5,971 nt of DNA from Acidobacteriota bacterium (GTDB lineage Bacteria; Acidobacteriota; Blastocatellia; RBC074), in NCBI GenBank assembly GCA_013140935.1, contig JABFSD010000372.1, positions 1 to 5,971 on the forward strand. Direction: 5' to 3'. Position 1 is the first letter of the stretch. Every line of letters begins with the position of its first letter. Below, piece by piece: positions 1 to 5,932 of this stretch. The notes beneath the pieces were generated by a model. The model was not told the origin of the DNA. It did no database searches and worked only from the letters and a program-made list of their open reading frames with translations. The translations under genes were made by a program, and so were the position numbers.

Positions 1-629
1 GTCCACAAATGCGCTGTCGCAGCGGAACCGAAAGTGCGCGCCGGATTCATGCTCATGCCGGAAAGCGGCGCTTCTAAACTGATGTAAGCCATCACCAGCG
101 CGCCCGCGCAAAGACCGGTATAACGCGCCAGTCGCTCGTGATTCGATGCGCGCAACACGACGCTCATCATCACGAACGAAATGATGAACTCGGCGAAAAA
201 AGCCACGCCCACGCCGAATCGTCCGGGCAGCGTCGCCACGTAATTCACCGCAGGATGCGCGAGCGTGGCGCGCAAAATCGCCGAACTAACTTCGACACCG
301 AGCCAGCCGCCGATGAATTGCGCGGCGATGTAAAAGATCGCATCCGCTGTTTTCATTTTTCCCAACCGCCAGAACGTCAGCGTCACTGACGGATTGATGT
401 GCGCGCCCGAACGCTTGCCCCACGGCGAATAGATGATGCCGATGGCGGTTAAGCCCATCGCCAGCCCCATCAACACCCGCCGCGCGTCATCGTGCGGAAT
501 CGCTTGCCGCAAAGGTGAAACCGGATGTTCGAGCAGCACGCCGAACGTGCAAGCCGAAATCATAAAGAAGCCTAACCCAGCGGCTTCGATCAGATATTCC
601 GGCCAGTGTTGTCTTAACGTCTCGAACAT
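1..629 (-). CDS. MIP-family channel (aquaporin type), C-terminus cut by window edge
   Basis: Integral membrane channel of the aquaporin/glycerol facilitator superfamily, expected in the inner membrane. 209 residues are visible from the ATG at 629; the end lies beyond base 1, so roughly the last helix is missing. The two half-helix signatures are present: SGAHINPSVTL with N79-P80-S81 (NPS instead of the usual NPA) and SGMSMNPARTFG with N195-P196-A197 followed by the conserved filter Arg R198. Several hydrophobic segments surround them (about 12-32, 52-68, 96-119, 137-159, 172-186). Aligned by eye to AqpZ, the other selectivity-filter positions are M58, I183 and M192 rather than Phe, His and Thr, so water-only selectivity is doubtful and the solute is unknown. 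The start is supported by an AAAGGAGAG ribosome site ending three bases upstream. It follows the FAD oxidoreductase on the same strand after 102 bases. The family call is secure; substrate is not. Confidence 0.93.
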   Translation of the reverse strand, partial: MFETLRQHWPEYLIEAAGLGFFMISACTFGVLLEHPVSPLRQAIPHDDARRVLMGLAMGLTAIGIIYSPWGKRSGAHINPSVTLTFWRLGKMKTADAIFYIAAQFIGGWLGVEVSSAILRATLAHPAVNYVATLPGRFGVGVAFFAEFIISFVMMSVVLRASNHERLARYTGLCAGALVMAYISLEAPLSGMSMNPARTFGSAATAHLW

Positions 630-665
630 CGTCTCTCCTTTCACGCCGTATCAATACCGACGTAT

Positions 666-684
666 GGCTGGGTTATTCCCAGCC
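666..684 (-). terminator. Small hairpin between FAD oxidoreductase and channel gene
   Basis: Perfect 7-bp stem GGCTGGG/CCCAGCC with a 5-base loop, 47 bases after the FAD oxidoreductase stop and 36 bases before the channel start on the minus strand. No T-run follows it, so it is at best a weak or Rho-assisted terminator or a leader hairpin that attenuates read-through into the channel gene. The structure is seen directly; the role is a guess. Confidence 0.3.
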
Positions 685-731
685 GCGCAGCGATGTTTGA
701 AAGTGAATAGAAAAACAGAAGGGGCGAGCGA

Positions 732-2213
732 TCAGGCTGCGGGGACGGGCAAGAGGTTTCCTCTGCCTAATATCCAGGCAGGATCGAAAGTGCGTTTGAG
801 CTTTGCCATTTCGCGCAAGGCTGCTTCGCCATAAAGCATTTCGAGATAAGGGCGTTTGATTTTGCCGATGCCGTGTTCGGCTGAAACCGTACCGCCGAAC
901 GCTACGGCACGTTTAACGAATTCGGTATAAAGCGCGCGGGCTTGCGCGGCTTCGGCTTCGTTGCGCGGCAGCATGTTGACGTGCAAATGGTTGTCGCCGA
1001 TGTGGCCGAAGATCACATAAGCCAAGTGCGCCGCGCGCAACGACGATTGATAAAACGCGAGCATCTCAGCGAAGGTCGCATCGGGTAAGGCCATGTCGGT
1101 CGAGACTTTGCGCTGGCCGTGGCGTGCGATCCATTCGTTGACCAGCACGGGCAAGTGATGGCGAAAGGCGCGCAGTTGCTGACGGTCTTTGTCGTTGGTC
1201 GCAAACCATGAGTCGTCTAAACGCGCGTGATGTGCTTCCAGTAATTCGAGCCACGCGCTCATCAGTTCGTCTTCGTGGGCAGCGGTGATTTCCTGCTCAA
1301 AGAAAATGGCTCCCGCCATGCTCTCAGGCACGAGTGGATGATGCGGACGCAAAAACTCCAATGCCGCGCGGTCGAAATATTCCAATGCGCGCGCATCCAT
1401 CCCCGCGCCGTTGGTGGCGCGCGTCGCTAGCGAACGCGCGCGCGCGGCACCGACTAGGGCGAGCAGGTCTTTTTCTTCTTCAAAAAAGACGATGCCGGCC
1501 AACACGTTTTCAGGTTGCGGCAACAGCCGCACTTCGATTTCGGTGATGACGCCGAGTGTGCCTTCGCTGCCGATGAAAAGGTCTAGCGCGTCCATCTCTG
1601 GCGCGACGTAATAACCCGCCGCGTGCTTGCGCGTTGACGGCATGCGATAAGCAGGCAACTGCACCTCGAGCGTCTTTCCACTCACCAACGGCAGACGTAA
1701 TTCACCCTTCGCATCAAAACGAAACTCGCCGCGCCGCAATTCGATGATCTTGCCCGTCGCCAATACAACTTGCAGCGCCGTGACGTAATCGCGCGTCGTG
1801 CCATATTTGAAAGTGCGCGCGCCCGACGCATTCGTCGCCACCGTGCCGCCCAACTGGCAACTCCATTCCGTAGGGTCGGGCGGATAAAGCAGTCCGCGTT
1901 GCGACACAGCTTGTTGCAGGTCGTTGAGAATTACGCCCGCCTCAACGCGCGCCGTGTTCGCCTCAATAGCTTTGATCGCATTGAGCCGATCCAGCGCCAG
2001 CACCGTGCCGCCGAAAGGAATGCGGCCACCGGTCACGCCCGTGCCTGCGCCTGCGACCGTCACCGGCGTCGTCGTTAGCGTAGCCTCAGCTAACACCTCA
2101 GCAATCTCTTCAGCAGAAGTCGGAAGCAACACACGCTCGGCGTATCCGCCTTGCATATTGCTCGCGTCGGTCAGCCAAGATTGCATTTCATCGGAACTGG
2201 TTTTGGTCTGCAT
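732..2213 (-). CDS. FAD-binding oxidoreductase, GlcD / D-2-hydroxyacid dehydrogenase type
   Basis: Flavoenzyme of the VAO/PCMH superfamily that oxidises a 2-hydroxy acid (glycolate, D-lactate or D-2-hydroxyglutarate are the usual substrates) to the 2-oxo acid and passes electrons to a carrier. With 493 residues from the ATG at 2213 it has normal family length. The N-terminal FAD domain shows VAGAGTGVTGG at 53-63, the PPD...GGTVATNASGARTFKYG stretch at 111-138 and FIGSEGTLGVITE at 213-225. The C-terminal FAD-oxidase_C domain shows GHIGDNHLHVN at 403-413 (H404 and H411 match the metal-ligand histidines of D-2-hydroxyglutarate dehydrogenases), SAEHGIGKIKR at 444-454 and a C-terminal FDPAWILGRGNLLP. 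The frame is open up to an ATG at 2294, but that extra 27-residue leader is translated from the CCACGAA repeat cluster and is unlike the family, so I chose 2213; neither start has a good ribosome site. No partner iron-sulphur subunit (GlcE/GlcF-like) is visible, consistent with a single-subunit enzyme. The exact substrate is open. Confidence 0.92.
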   Translation of the reverse strand: MQTKTSSDEMQSWLTDASNMQGGYAERVLLPTSAEEIAEVLAEATLTTTPVTVAGAGTGVTGGRIPFGGTVLALDRLNAIKAIEANTARVEAGVILNDLQQAVSQRGLLYPPDPTEWSCQLGGTVATNASGARTFKYGTTRDYVTALQVVLATGKIIELRRGEFRFDAKGELRLPLVSGKTLEVQLPAYRMPSTRKHAAGYYVAPEMDALDLFIGSEGTLGVITEIEVRLLPQPENVLAGIVFFEEEKDLLALVGAARARSLATRATNGAGMDARALEYFDRAALEFLRPHHPLVPESMAGAIFFEQEITAAHEDELMSAWLELLEAHHARLDDSWFATNDKDRQQLRAFRHHLPVLVNEWIARHGQRKVSTDMALPDATFAEMLAFYQSSLRAAHLAYVIFGHIGDNHLHVNMLPRNEAEAAQARALYTEFVKRAVAFGGTVSAEHGIGKIKRPYLEMLYGEAALREMAKLKRTFDPAWILGRGNLLPVPAA

Positions 2214-2257
2214 GATAATCGTCAATTTGTCATAACAAGGCTGATCCCGCCAACGAA

Positions 2258-2319
2258 GCCCACGAACTTTCGTAGCCACGAACCACGAACCCACGAATCA
2301 GCCACGAAACTTCGTGGGC
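2258..2319. repeat. CCACGAA repeat cluster with inverted end arms
   Basis: Five exact copies of CCACGAA begin at 2260, 2276, 2283, 2291 and 2302. The outer parts, 2258-2275 and 2302-2319, form an imperfect inverted repeat (16 of 18 positions pair), with the other copies in the 26-base loop. It lies in the divergent gap between the FAD gene and the STAS gene. It resembles short intergenic repeats scattered in some environmental bacterial genomes, but I cannot confirm copy number here. It could form a hairpin in the FAD-gene leader transcript. Confidence 0.75.
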
Positions 2320-2400
2320 CGTCACCCCGACGTTCCGACCACACTGGGTGAAAGCCTTTATTTACAGCGATGGGAAATTTTCTTGAATGGTCTGGCTTCG

Positions 2401-2416
2401 TGGTACCGCCCTTGCA
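2401..2416 (+). promoter_or_regulatory. Predicted sigma-54 (RpoN) -24/-12 promoter
   Basis: The sequence TGGTACCGCCCTTGCA matches the sigma-54 consensus TGGYACRNNNNTTGCW at every specified position except the R (here C), with the exact GG-to-GC spacing. Transcription would start near 2427, giving a leader of about 20 bases that retains the GAGG ribosome site before the STAS gene at 2448. A sigma-54 promoter needs an AAA+ enhancer-binding activator; I see no clear activator palindrome in 2320-2400, and no activator gene is in the window. Match is seen directly; function is inferred. Confidence 0.55.
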
Positions 2417-2447
2417 CTAGCTGCGGCGTCAGTGAGGAAAACACAAG

Positions 2448-2750
2448 ATGCTGCGAATTACCGAAACCACCACAAACGAAGCGCAAACGCTGTTGCAGTT
2501 GGAAGGCCGTCTCGTCGGTCAATGGGTCGCGTTGTTACGCGAAAGCGGAGAGTCGCTCGAAGCGAATGCTTTCGCCTTGGAATTAACCGGCGTCAGTTTC
2601 GTAGATCACGCTGGTTTAGAACTGCTTCACTCGTGGCAAACGCGCGGCATCAAGCTGCTGAACTGTCCGCTGTTTCTGCAAGAAATGTTGCGACAGGCGG
2701 CTCTCGCTAAAACGAATTTCGCTACACCACCCATGTCGGTTGCGTCTTAG
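2448..2750 (+). CDS. STAS-domain protein (anti-sigma-factor antagonist-like)
   Basis: Small 100-residue cytosolic protein with a single STAS fold, the domain of SpoIIAA-type anti-anti-sigma factors and related signalling modules. Visible hallmarks are the first strand pair LLQLEGRLVGQWV (15-27), the core ELTGVSFVDHAGLELL (45-60), and GIKLLNCPLFLQEML (67-81), a typical second strand plus helix. In SpoIIAA the loop reads D-S-S-G and the second Ser is phosphorylated by the kinase/anti-sigma factor; here it reads D53-H54-A55-G56, so the phosphorylatable Ser is replaced by Ala. It therefore may be constitutively in one state or bind another ligand or partner. A GAGGAAAA ribosome site precedes the ATG. 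It sits 66 bases ahead of an ECF sigma factor on the same strand, probably as the first gene of the same operon, behind the sigma-54-like promoter. No kinase or phosphatase partner lies nearby. Confidence 0.82.
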   Translation: MLRITETTTNEAQTLLQLEGRLVGQWVALLRESGESLEANAFALELTGVSFVDHAGLELLHSWQTRGIKLLNCPLFLQEMLRQAALAKTNFATPPMSVAS

Positions 2751-2816
2751 AGATGCGCATGGGGGCCACTCATCGGCCTGCGAATTATCAACTACAAACG
2801 GTAAAGGAGAACGCAA

Positions 2817-3371
2817 ATGTTTACCCCGCAACTTGCTCTGGATAAGTGTGTCTCGACACCCAACGATTTTGAAACTATCGCCATGCCATTTATGGACGAG
2901 CTTTATCGCACCGCGCGCCGCACGCTGGGTTGCGCCGTCGCCGCCGAAGACGTAGTGCAGGAAGTTTATTTGCAAGCCTGGAAATCGTTCCATCGCTTTG
3001 AGCGGGGAACCAACTGCCGCGCGTGGCTGTTCAAAATCATGTTTCACGTCATCAATCACCACTGGCGCAAAAACAACCGCCTCGTCACCGTCGCCGAAGA
3101 AGACGAATACTTGTTCGATCAATTGGTCTATGAGCCGAGCGTGCCCGACGGGCTGCGCGACGAAGAAGTGATTGCCGCATTAGATCAAGTGCCGGAAAAC
3201 TTTCGCGCGGTGATTTTGCTGGCTGATGTGCAGGAATTTGCTTACAAGGAAATCGCCGAGATGTTGCGCATCCCCATCGGTACGGTGATGTCGCGCCTCA
3301 ATCGCGGACGCAAGATTTTGCGCGAACTGCTGGCTGATTATCGTCCGATGGCGATGAGCGCGGCGGCTTGA
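2817..3371 (+). CDS. ECF-family RNA polymerase sigma factor
   Basis: Group 4 (extracytoplasmic function) sigma factor of 184 residues, which directs RNA polymerase to a dedicated regulon. Region 2 spans about 22-86, with DVVQEVYLQAWKSF at 45-58 (core-polymerase binding and -10 melting) and NCRAWLFKIMFHVINHHWRK at 66-85. A short acidic linker follows (EEDEYLFDQ, 94-102). Region 4 spans about 118-172, with the helix-turn-helix YKEIAEMLRIPIGTVMSRLNRGRK at 143-166 that would read the -35 element. The pattern of conserved residues is closest, by eye, to the SigR/SigH-like ECF branch, which is usually paired with a zinc-binding anti-sigma factor; none follows here, since the gene ends at a palindrome facing the next gene. 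A strong AAGGAGA ribosome site lies six bases before the ATG. Control by the upstream STAS protein, by an unlinked anti-sigma factor or purely by transcription all remain possible. Confidence 0.95.
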   Translation: MFTPQLALDKCVSTPNDFETIAMPFMDELYRTARRTLGCAVAAEDVVQEVYLQAWKSFHRFERGTNCRAWLFKIMFHVINHHWRKNNRLVTVAEEDEYLFDQLVYEPSVPDGLRDEEVIAALDQVPENFRAVILLADVQEFAYKEIAEMLRIPIGTVMSRLNRGRKILRELLADYRPMAMSAAA

Positions 3372-3380
3372 TCCCACGTG

Positions 3381-3467
3381 ATGCGGTACGGGGAGCGGTA
3401 GCGACCTGGTGCTTCCCGGTCGCGCACATTGGGAAGCACCAGGTCGCTACCGCTCCCCGTACCGCAT
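3381..3467. repeat. Perfect 37-bp inverted repeat (long hairpin) between convergent genes
   Basis: Arms 3381-3417 and 3431-3467 are exact reverse complements over 37 bases, with a 13-base loop (GGTCGCGCACATT). It fills nearly the whole gap between the ECF sigma gene stop (3371) and the end of the fusion gene (3473). The stem is GC-rich and would fold on either strand, so it probably blocks read-through in both directions. No T-run follows the stem on either strand (AAAAG on the plus side, CACGTGGGAT on the minus side), so it is not a classical intrinsic terminator. Perfect pairing over this length suggests a repeat-type palindromic element or recent insertion, or an RNase III-processed RNA stem. 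Confidence 0.95.
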
Positions 3468-3472
3468 AAAAG

Positions 3473-5080
3473 TTACGACGCTGCGCCGCGATAAAACTCT
3501 CTCGCCATCGTCATCAATTCACGCCATTCGTAAACGCGCGCCCCGCGCCGTTGATTGGCCGCGCCAATCGCAAAGGCCGCGCGCCACTGTTCAAACAAAA
3601 CTCGATAGGCTTGCCACACGCGATAACGCGGATCGTAAATATGCGTCGCTTCAGCCGTCACACCATTCAACTCAATCACTTTGAATGCGCCGCGTTGAAA
3701 GGCTTCTGTCGAAGCCGCGCGAATGTCATACCGCCCGAAATAAAAGCCTTCATAAGACTGGCTGAGGCGTTCGATGGCTTCGGTCAACGCGGGTGTCAGA
3801 TATTGCATGCCGTCCCAAAAAATCGCGCCGCGACAGTGCGAACCGAGTTCAGCCAGCGTGACGGATTCATTTGCCGGAATGATTTCTTGCCAACGCGGGC
3901 GATGGTTTGCGGCGTAAGTCGCCGCCATACAAACCGCGCGTTCGTCTCGGCAAACCAGTTGTTCCAACGTGTTCACGCCATCGCCGCTCACAGACGGGAA
4001 ACGTTTTTCCGTAATCGAAAAGATGCGTCCGCGTGCCGCGTCGGGAAAGCGAAAATAGAAAACGCCGAACTCACAACCGGCAACGTATTCCTGCAAGAGG
4101 TGCGCGCCGTTCATCTCGGCTAAAGCGAATTGTAATTCGTCAAACGAACGCAGTATGCGCACGCCTGCGCCGCGCTGCCCGGCATCGGGCTTGAAGATGA
4201 TCGGAAACGTGAGTTGTTGTTCCGCGATGAATTGATTGGCTCGCGCGAGCTTTTCAGAGTGAGTGCTTTCAGCGTGAATCAACGAATAGCGCGCGATGAA
4301 TTCATTTGCGTTGCGCAAGCCATGCAGAATTTCGCTTTTCGATTCGCCGACGAATCCGCTGGCGGGCATTGCGGGGTTGGCTGCGGTAAACAGCGTCAGG
4401 TTGCGATGCTTGAGTGCGAGCCATAAGAGATAAACCACGACCGGCGGATAAAACACGTAAGGCGGCCAAAACTCCCAGCGCGTCAAACACAACCATTGGC
4501 CTAGCCACAAACGTCTGCCGCGTTGCGTCGTCAAATATGAAGCTAGCCGCAAAGCCATTCGCAAAAGCATCCACAACGACACGGCAAAGATCGCCAGTGC
4601 TAGCCAGCCGCTGGCGTGCGCGAGTGATTGTTGAATCAGTTCGCCGCCCAGCCACGCCGACAGCGCGACAAGCAACGGAGTCCACAACGCGCTGGCCAGC
4701 AGGAAGTATCCAATGAATTGTTTGAACGAGGTACGCAACAGTCCGGCGGCAAAATAGGTCGGTAGCCGCATGCCCGGCGTAAAGCGGCTCGCTAAAATCA
4801 CGAGCGCGCCGCGCTGTTGCAACCATTGCGAACTGCGTTCGACCGCCGCTTCGGTGAGCAGCCATTTCAACGGCGCGCGCTGCAAGGCGGCACGACCGGC
4901 AAGGCGTCCGGCGAGATAAAGCAATACGTCGCCGGCGAAGATGCCCGCGAAACAGGCCAGCGTACCGGTGACAAAACCGATGTGGCCTTGCCGCGCGAGT
5001 ACACCGGTGTGAATCGTCGTCAGGTCTTCGCTGACGAAGGTAGCGAGCGCGATCAGAATGAATTGTTGTAAGGCGTTCAT
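3473..5080 (-). CDS. DedA/VTT membrane domain fused to ATP-grasp ligase domain
   Basis: Two-domain membrane protein of 535 residues. Residues 1-185 are a DedA (VTT/SNARE-associated) domain: GIFAGDVLLYLAGRLAG at 46-62 and the signature ASRFTPGMRLPTYFAAGLLRTS at 97-118, whose R99 and R105 match the essential arginines of DedA proteins, plus membrane helices at about 122-145 and 157-180. DedA proteins move undecaprenyl phosphate or other lipids across the membrane. A further hydrophobic segment (about 207-223) leads to an ATP-grasp domain (about 285-490): nucleotide-binding FPIIFKPDAGQRGAGVRIL with K297 (292-310), hinge LLQEYVAGCEFGVFY (328-342), and metal-site residues D452 in GRYDIR and E470/N472 in VIELNG. 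ATP-grasp enzymes activate a carboxylate as acyl phosphate and couple it to an amine or thiol. The intact catalytic residues suggest an active ligase; its substrate is unknown. The start overlaps the NRDE gene stop (ATGA), implying coupled translation. Domain calls are firm; joint function is not. Confidence 0.9.
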   Translation of the reverse strand: MNALQQFILIALATFVSEDLTTIHTGVLARQGHIGFVTGTLACFAGIFAGDVLLYLAGRLAGRAALQRAPLKWLLTEAAVERSSQWLQQRGALVILASRFTPGMRLPTYFAAGLLRTSFKQFIGYFLLASALWTPLLVALSAWLGGELIQQSLAHASGWLALAIFAVSLWMLLRMALRLASYLTTQRGRRLWLGQWLCLTRWEFWPPYVFYPPVVVYLLWLALKHRNLTLFTAANPAMPASGFVGESKSEILHGLRNANEFIARYSLIHAESTHSEKLARANQFIAEQQLTFPIIFKPDAGQRGAGVRILRSFDELQFALAEMNGAHLLQEYVAGCEFGVFYFRFPDAARGRIFSITEKRFPSVSGDGVNTLEQLVCRDERAVCMAATYAANHRPRWQEIIPANESVTLAELGSHCRGAIFWDGMQYLTPALTEAIERLSQSYEGFYFGRYDIRAASTEAFQRGAFKVIELNGVTAEATHIYDPRYRVWQAYRVLFEQWRAAFAIGAANQRRGARVYEWRELMTMAREFYRGAAS

Positions 5081-5790
5081 GATGTCAAAAGGCTGGCGCG
5101 ATAAGTGTCGCGCTCGGTCGCGCGACAGGGCGGATGCGGCGAATAACGATACTCAATGCGTTGCGGCGTAACGACGAGGTGCGAAAAGCTGACGGTCTCA
5201 GTTTCAGCGCGATGCATACAAACAGCGGCTTCGGGCGCCAACGGTTCGTGCGAACGATGAAAGTCTAGTATTGACTTGCGGCTGATAACGGGGTGGGTTT
5301 TTGTTGTAAAGAGTGCTTGGCGTTGGGCGATTACGTTGTGGGTATCGAATGACGAAGAAGTCAGCGGCAAGTTGATGGAGGCTTCGACCTGCAACTGTGT
5401 ACCGTTCCATTGGCAAAGCTGGGCGGGAGCATGCAAGGGAACTACGACCAGCGTGAACGGTTGAAACGAAGCCAAGGATAAGTGGCGCAAACGCGCTTCG
5501 ACTTCAGCAGGCGTTACGCAATCAAGCAAGTCATAAAGCAACAATCCGCGACTGATGGACGTGCCTGATTGAACAGCCGCGTCATATCGGTTGAGCAAGC
5601 TGAACGTCGTGCCGAATTGATTGACCGTCAGCCACGAACCGCCGTGTTGTGCGTCAATCGGCGCGATGAATTTCACGCCACGTAATTCGCGCACGCGCGG
5701 CGGCCACGCAGCCGGACGCGCCTTGCGTTCATCGCGGTTGCAAAACAATTCGTAACCCTTCGCGTTGTGCAGCCAGCTTACCGTACACAT
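5077..5790 (-). CDS. NRDE family (TANGO2-like) protein
   Basis: 237-residue protein of the NRDE/TANGO2 family. It starts MCTV with Cys2, the expected N-terminal nucleophile if the protein is an Ntn-type hydrolase after removal of Met, and carries the family name motif N18-R19-D20-E21. Other family features are GGSWLTVNQFG (50-60), SLLNRY (64-69), SISRGLLLYDLL (78-89) and, near the C-terminus, CMHRAETETVSFS (191-203), which matches the CMHR...TVS pattern common in bacterial members. Length is normal for the family. The biochemical activity of bacterial NRDE proteins is not settled; eukaryotic TANGO2 has been linked to lipid and haem handling. No signal peptide is visible, so it is probably cytosolic. 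An AAGG ribosome site lies upstream of the ATG at 5790. It is the first gene of a probable two-gene operon with the DedA-ATP-grasp fusion, with a 4-base stop/start overlap. Confidence 0.9.
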   Translation of the reverse strand: MCTVSWLHNAKGYELFCNRDERKARPAAWPPRVRELRGVKFIAPIDAQHGGSWLTVNQFGTTFSLLNRYDAAVQSGTSISRGLLLYDLLDCVTPAEVEARLRHLSLASFQPFTLVVVPLHAPAQLCQWNGTQLQVEASINLPLTSSSFDTHNVIAQRQALFTTKTHPVISRKSILDFHRSHEPLAPEAAVCMHRAETETVSFSHLVVTPQRIEYRYSPHPPCRATERDTYRASLLTS

Positions 5791-5810
5791 ATCGTTACCT
5801 TAGAACACGA

Positions 5811-5855
5811 CAGAATTGGACAGGATTAACAGGATTTTTCAGGATTGACGGGATT
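5811..5855. repeat. Phased CAGGATT repeat
   Basis: Five units: CAGAATT at 5811, CAGGATT at 5821, 5830 and 5840, and CGGGATT at 5849, spaced 10, 9, 10 and 9 bases apart. It lies about 20 bases upstream of the NRDE gene start, so in the minus orientation it reads as repeated AATCCTG and is part of that gene's promoter or leader. Similar AATCCTGT-type repeats are common intergenic elements in some environmental bacterial genomes (recollection, not checked). Units and spacing are seen directly; the function is unknown. Confidence 0.75.
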
Positions 5856-5913
5856 CAAGAAAACGCTGAAAAGCCTATGCCGATAGGTGTGATTAAAAGT
5901 GCGACTCACGATG

Positions 5914-5932
5914 CCACGGCCTTGTGCCGTGG
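5914..5932. other. Small perfect hairpin upstream of the NRDE operon
   Basis: CCACGGC and GCCGTGG pair perfectly around a 5-base loop (CTTGT). It lies about 125 bases upstream of the NRDE start in a non-coding stretch. There is no T-run after it on either strand. On the minus strand it lies inside a tiny 15-codon frame (GTG at 5940 to TAA at 5893) preceded by GGAGGG. It may be the terminator of an upstream gene outside the window, an operator-like dyad, or another short repeat. Confidence 0.4.

Noticed and set aside
433..834. 133-codon plus-strand frame across the channel start and FAD gene end
   Set aside because: It runs antisense through the well-supported channel gene and has no recognisable domain; it is explained by biased base composition.
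1430..1447. Alternating CG run (possible Z-DNA or repeat)
   Set aside because: It lies within the FAD oxidoreductase reading frame, encodes Ala/Arg codons in phase, and is explained by GC-rich codon use.
2214..2294. Upstream ATG at 2294 extending the FAD oxidoreductase by 27 residues
   Set aside because: The added residues come from the CCACGAA repeat cluster, do not look like the family N-terminus, and there is no ribosome site before 2294.
2616..3122. 168-codon minus-strand frame opposite the STAS and sigma genes
   Set aside because: It is antisense to two well-supported genes and its translation shows no recognisable domain.
3381..3467. Classical Rho-independent bidirectional terminator
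   Set aside because: The stem is present but no T-run follows it on either strand, so I list it as an inverted repeat with possible terminator effect only.
4302..4865. 187-codon frame overlapping the DedA-ATP-grasp gene
   Set aside because: It is a same-strand, out-of-frame shadow, rich in Arg/Ala as expected from GC-rich codons, with no domain.
5811..5855. CRISPR-like array
   Set aside because: Units are only 7 bases with 2-3 base gaps; there are no spacers of suitable length and no cas genes.
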